From VXNE01 sp964518405 (GTDB lineage: Bacteria > Pseudomonadota > Gammaproteobacteria > Pseudomonadales > Azotimanducaceae): 7,356 nucleotides of DNA. The stretch covers positions 1 through 7,356 of the forward strand of contig CAZFGB010000201.1 of NCBI GenBank assembly GCA_964518405.1, written 5' to 3'. Below, one piece after another: positions 5,510 to 7,356 of the stretch. The notes beneath the pieces are model-generated. The model was not told the origin of the DNA, did not search any database, and was given only the letters and a program-made list of their open reading frames with translations. Made by a program: the position numbers and the translations under genes. Position 1 is the stretch's first letter; each line of letters opens with the position of its first letter.

Positions 5510-6099
5510 TGAAGACCGTTGCCGTCAACGTCCTCGCCTTCGGGGGCGGCTTCGTCATCATGTCCCTCGAACTGCTGGGCGGCAGGGTGCTGGCCCCGTA
5601 TTTCGGCGGCAGCATCTACGTCTGGGGCAGCATCATCACCGTGTTCATGCTGGCGTTGTCCGCGGGCTATCTGATCGGTGGCTATCTGTCCCTCAGGCGG
5701 CCCAACCTGCACAAGCTTGGCCTCATCCTGCTCGCCGCGGGCGTTCTCGTCTGCCCGCTGGTACTGATCGCCGAACCTGCCATGGCCTGGATCTTCGACC
5801 GCATAGAGGATCCGCGCTACGGATCGCTGCTCGCCTCCGTCGTGCTGTTCATGCCGCCCACGATCATTCTCGGCATGATCTCGCCCTACGCGGTGCGCCT
5901 TCTCGTCAGGGCGACGGAAGAGTCCGGCCGCGTGGCGGGCACGCTGTATTTCGTTTCCACCTTCGGGAGTGCGCTGGGCACGCTGGCAACGTCGTTTTAC
6001 TTCGTCCTGTGGTTCGAGTTGAACACCATCGTGGCCATGCTCGCCGGCGCTCTCGTCCTGCTCGCGTGCCTGGCTTTCGCCGCCGGGCGCATTCCATGA
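5509..6099 (+). CDS. Six-helix membrane protein, transmembrane half of a spermidine-synthase-like protein
   Basis: Integral inner-membrane protein of 196 residues resembling the N-terminal membrane domain of fused spermidine-synthase-like proteins. The family-typical LELLGGRVLAPYFGGSIYVWG (19-39) joins helices 1 and 2. Predicted helices: about 3-22, 36-58, 70-92, 105-128, 141-165 and 169-193. Positive loops RRPNLHK and VRLLVRATEESGR suggest N-in/C-in topology. The start is the GTG at 5509. The frame has no other ATG/GTG/TTG back to its stop at 5464, and an ATG at 5560 would remove most of helix 1. AAGG lies only 2 nt before it, so initiation probably depends on coupling to the 17-codon ORF. 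The ATGA overlap with the next gene implies the two halves act together. Transport or biochemical role unknown. Confidence 0.85.
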   Translation: MKTVAVNVLAFGGGFVIMSLELLGGRVLAPYFGGSIYVWGSIITVFMLALSAGYLIGGYLSLRRPNLHKLGLILLAAGVLVCPLVLIAEPAMAWIFDRIEDPRYGSLLASVVLFMPPTIILGMISPYAVRLLVRATEESGRVAGTLYFVSTFGSALGTLATSFYFVLWFELNTIVAMLAGALVLLACLAFAAGRIP

Positions 6100-6977
6100 A
6101 GCTTGCGCTGCTCTTCCTGCTTGCCCTGGTTTGCGTCCCGGCGGCCGGCGAGACCATTCACGAAGAACCCTCGCTGTACGGAAGGATTCTCGTCACCCGG
6201 GAGGGCCACCAACTGTGCATGAAGTTCGCCGTCCGCAGCGAGCGGCGCAAACAGTCCTGCATCGATGAGCGAACACCGCAAAGGATGGCGCTGCACTACA
6301 CGCGCATGATGATGGCGGCGCTGCTGATGGCGCCGGAGCCTGCGAGCATCCTGGTGACGGGACTCGGCGGCGGCACGCTGCCGAAGGCCCTGGCGGAGCT
6401 ATTGCCGAACGCCCGCATCGACATCGTCGAGATCGACCCCGCCGTGGTCTCGGTAGCCGAGCAGTTTTTTGACTTCCGCGCCGGAGGGAACACGCGCGTC
6501 TTCGTTCAGGATGCGCGGGTTTTCACCCGCCGCGCCGTCCGCGACGGGCAGCGCTACGAACTGATCCTGCTCGATACCTTCGACGGCGACTACATCCCGG
6601 AACACCTGATGACGCTTGAGTACCTGCAGCAGACGCGCCGACTTCTCGCTCCGAACGGCGTACTCGCCGCCAACACGTTCGCGACGAGCCGACTCTACGA
6701 TCACGAGTCGGAGACCTATTACCGCGCTTTCGGGCCATTCTTCAACTTCACTACGCCCGACAGCGCCAACCGCATCATTCTGGCCTCGATAACGCCACTT
6801 CCCGACAACCGGACGCTCAACGAGGCGGCCAGGTCGTGGCGCCAGCGTCTCGCGCCCTACGGCGTGCCGGTCACCAGGTACCCCCGCCGATTCGACCGCG
6901 CCCAGGACTGGAACCGGGACAGGCGGCCCCTGACGGACCAGTACTCGCCAGCAAACGTGCTGCGGAGGATGGACTGA
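6096..6977 (+). CDS. Spermidine-synthase-like domain protein with N-terminal signal peptide
   Basis: A Rossmann methyltransferase-like fold of the spermidine synthase superfamily, 293 residues. Residues 1-18 (MKLALLFLLALVCVPAAG) form a signal peptide or anchor, so the domain is probably periplasmic. Core motifs: ILVTGLGGGTLPKAL (85-99), IDIVEIDPAVV (108-118), VQDARVF (137-143), ELILLDTFDGDYIPEHL (155-171) and LLAPNGVLAANTF (183-195). Genuine SpeE has GGGDGG in the first motif; here it is GLGGGT, so canonical putrescine aminopropyltransfer is doubtful. Excluding the signal, only two cysteines remain (C41, C55), compatible with one disulfide. The ATG overlaps the preceding stop (ATGA), coupling it to the six-helix partner. 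The 3' 107 bp overlap a convergent minus-strand frame. Superfamily is confident; reaction unknown. Confidence 0.88.
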   Translation: MKLALLFLLALVCVPAAGETIHEEPSLYGRILVTREGHQLCMKFAVRSERRKQSCIDERTPQRMALHYTRMMMAALLMAPEPASILVTGLGGGTLPKALAELLPNARIDIVEIDPAVVSVAEQFFDFRAGGNTRVFVQDARVFTRRAVRDGQRYELILLDTFDGDYIPEHLMTLEYLQQTRRLLAPNGVLAANTFATSRLYDHESETYYRAFGPFFNFTTPDSANRIILASITPLPDNRTLNEAARSWRQRLAPYGVPVTRYPRRFDRAQDWNRDRRPLTDQYSPANVLRRMD

Positions 6978-7356
6978 CGATCCATATTCCCCCGCTTCCG
7001 GGCTCTTGCTGGACCTCCCGCGATAACTGAGCAGTTGTCTCCGCGAGACGCCTCTTGGCCAAGTACTTGAGGATACGGACCGATGTCTTCACAGCCTTTT
7101 TGCGGACCGAATCCTGAAAAGGGGATTCCTCGGTAACGAACTTGAGGCGGTCGGCAGATTTCTCGAACTCTGTCCACGCGCTCTCGGGCTGAACGAGAGT
7201 TTTCAGGATCGGCACAGGGCGCACCGTGAGTGCATTGAGAACCGCGAGTGGCATGGGTGATCGGATAAAGCCACAGAACGCGACATAACTTGTCGCATAA
7301 CGTCCGCAGACTATGACATCCCAATCCATTACGCGGACATTTCGCCGATGCTCAAC
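6871..7356 (-). CDS. Unrecognised protein, 5' end beyond the window, convergent overlap with the synthase-like gene
   Basis: An open minus-strand frame enters from the right edge and ends at TGA (6873-6871); 161 codons are visible. An internal ATG at 7329 (MDWDVIVCGRY) exists, but the frame is open upstream of it, so the true start may lie outside. The first roughly 110 residues look protein-like: a hydrophobic stretch DVIVCGRYATSYVAFCGF, then a charged, helix-prone part including VRKKAVKTSVRILKYLAKRR. The last 35 or so residues are Gly/Ser/Pro-rich and lie antisense to the synthase-like gene, so they may be non-native read-through. Third-position GC is lower than in neighbouring genes. I recognise no family. 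It may be a gene that lost its natural end, or a short real gene with an unusually long tail. Confidence 0.45.
   Translation of the reverse strand, partial: VEHRRNVRVMDWDVIVCGRYATSYVAFCGFIRSPMPLAVLNALTVRPVPILKTLVQPESAWTEFEKSADRLKFVTEESPFQDSVRKKAVKTSVRILKYLAKRRLAETTAQLSREVQQEPGSGGIWIVSPSSAARLLASTGPSGAACPGSSPGRGRIGGGTW

Noticed and set aside
6096..6977. Annotating the synthase-like gene as speE, a true spermidine synthase
   Set aside because: GGGDGG is missing, a signal peptide is present, and its partner is a membrane protein; only superfamily membership is supported.
7037..7049. GTCTC-CGC-GAGAC hairpin as a terminator between the convergent genes
   Set aside because: Five-base stem with no T-run on either strand and located inside the minus-strand open frame.
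6857..7324. Alternative minus-strand frame (155 codons) at the right end
   Set aside because: Its composition is Arg/Cys/Pro-rich and non-protein-like compared with the overlapping frame ending at 6871.

Overview
The window is GC-rich bacterial DNA with tightly packed genes. A complete lolC-lolD-lolE order with two distinct permease genes, plus an apbE-type lipoprotein gene, points to a gammaproteobacterium. This placement is inferred from gene content and is not a species assignment.

Left block (about 1-3643, all on the minus strand, transcribed leftwards): apbE (flavin transferase lipoprotein), then lolC, lolD and lolE, with lolE running off the left edge. Gaps and overlaps are -8 to about 60 bp, so this looks like one operon. 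ApbE is itself a predicted lipoprotein, and LolCDE extracts lipoproteins from the inner membrane, so the first gene may encode a client of the next three. A possible internal promoter and a TTG start with a good Shine-Dalgarno site lie just before lolC.

Centre (about 3644-5362): a short divergent intergenic region separates apbE from a rightward CaiD-like crotonase gene with both catalytic glutamates. Next comes a self-contained toxin-antitoxin module: a strong sigma70-type promoter (TTGGCA-17-TATGAT), a Phd/YefM-family antitoxin and a VapC-family PIN toxin overlapping it by 4 bp. Two near-identical palindromic 11-mers lie 31 bp apart, just after the predicted transcription start and across the antitoxin start, and look like an autoregulatory operator.

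Right block (about 5363-7356): a 17-codon ORF with an excellent Shine-Dalgarno site resembles the first residues of HepT/DUF86 toxins and looks like a truncated remnant. Its TAG overlaps the GTG start of a six-helix membrane protein that lacks a well-spaced Shine-Dalgarno of its own. That protein overlaps by 4 bp a second gene encoding a spermidine-synthase-like domain with its own signal peptide. Together they look like a split version of the membrane-fused spermidine-synthase-like proteins. A minus-strand gene of unknown function enters from the right edge with lower GC, and its frame runs 107 bp into the 3' end of the synthase-like gene.

The most unusual parts are the toxin-antitoxin operator layout, the toxin remnant coupled to the membrane gene, and the apparently exported, non-canonical spermidine-synthase-like domain.
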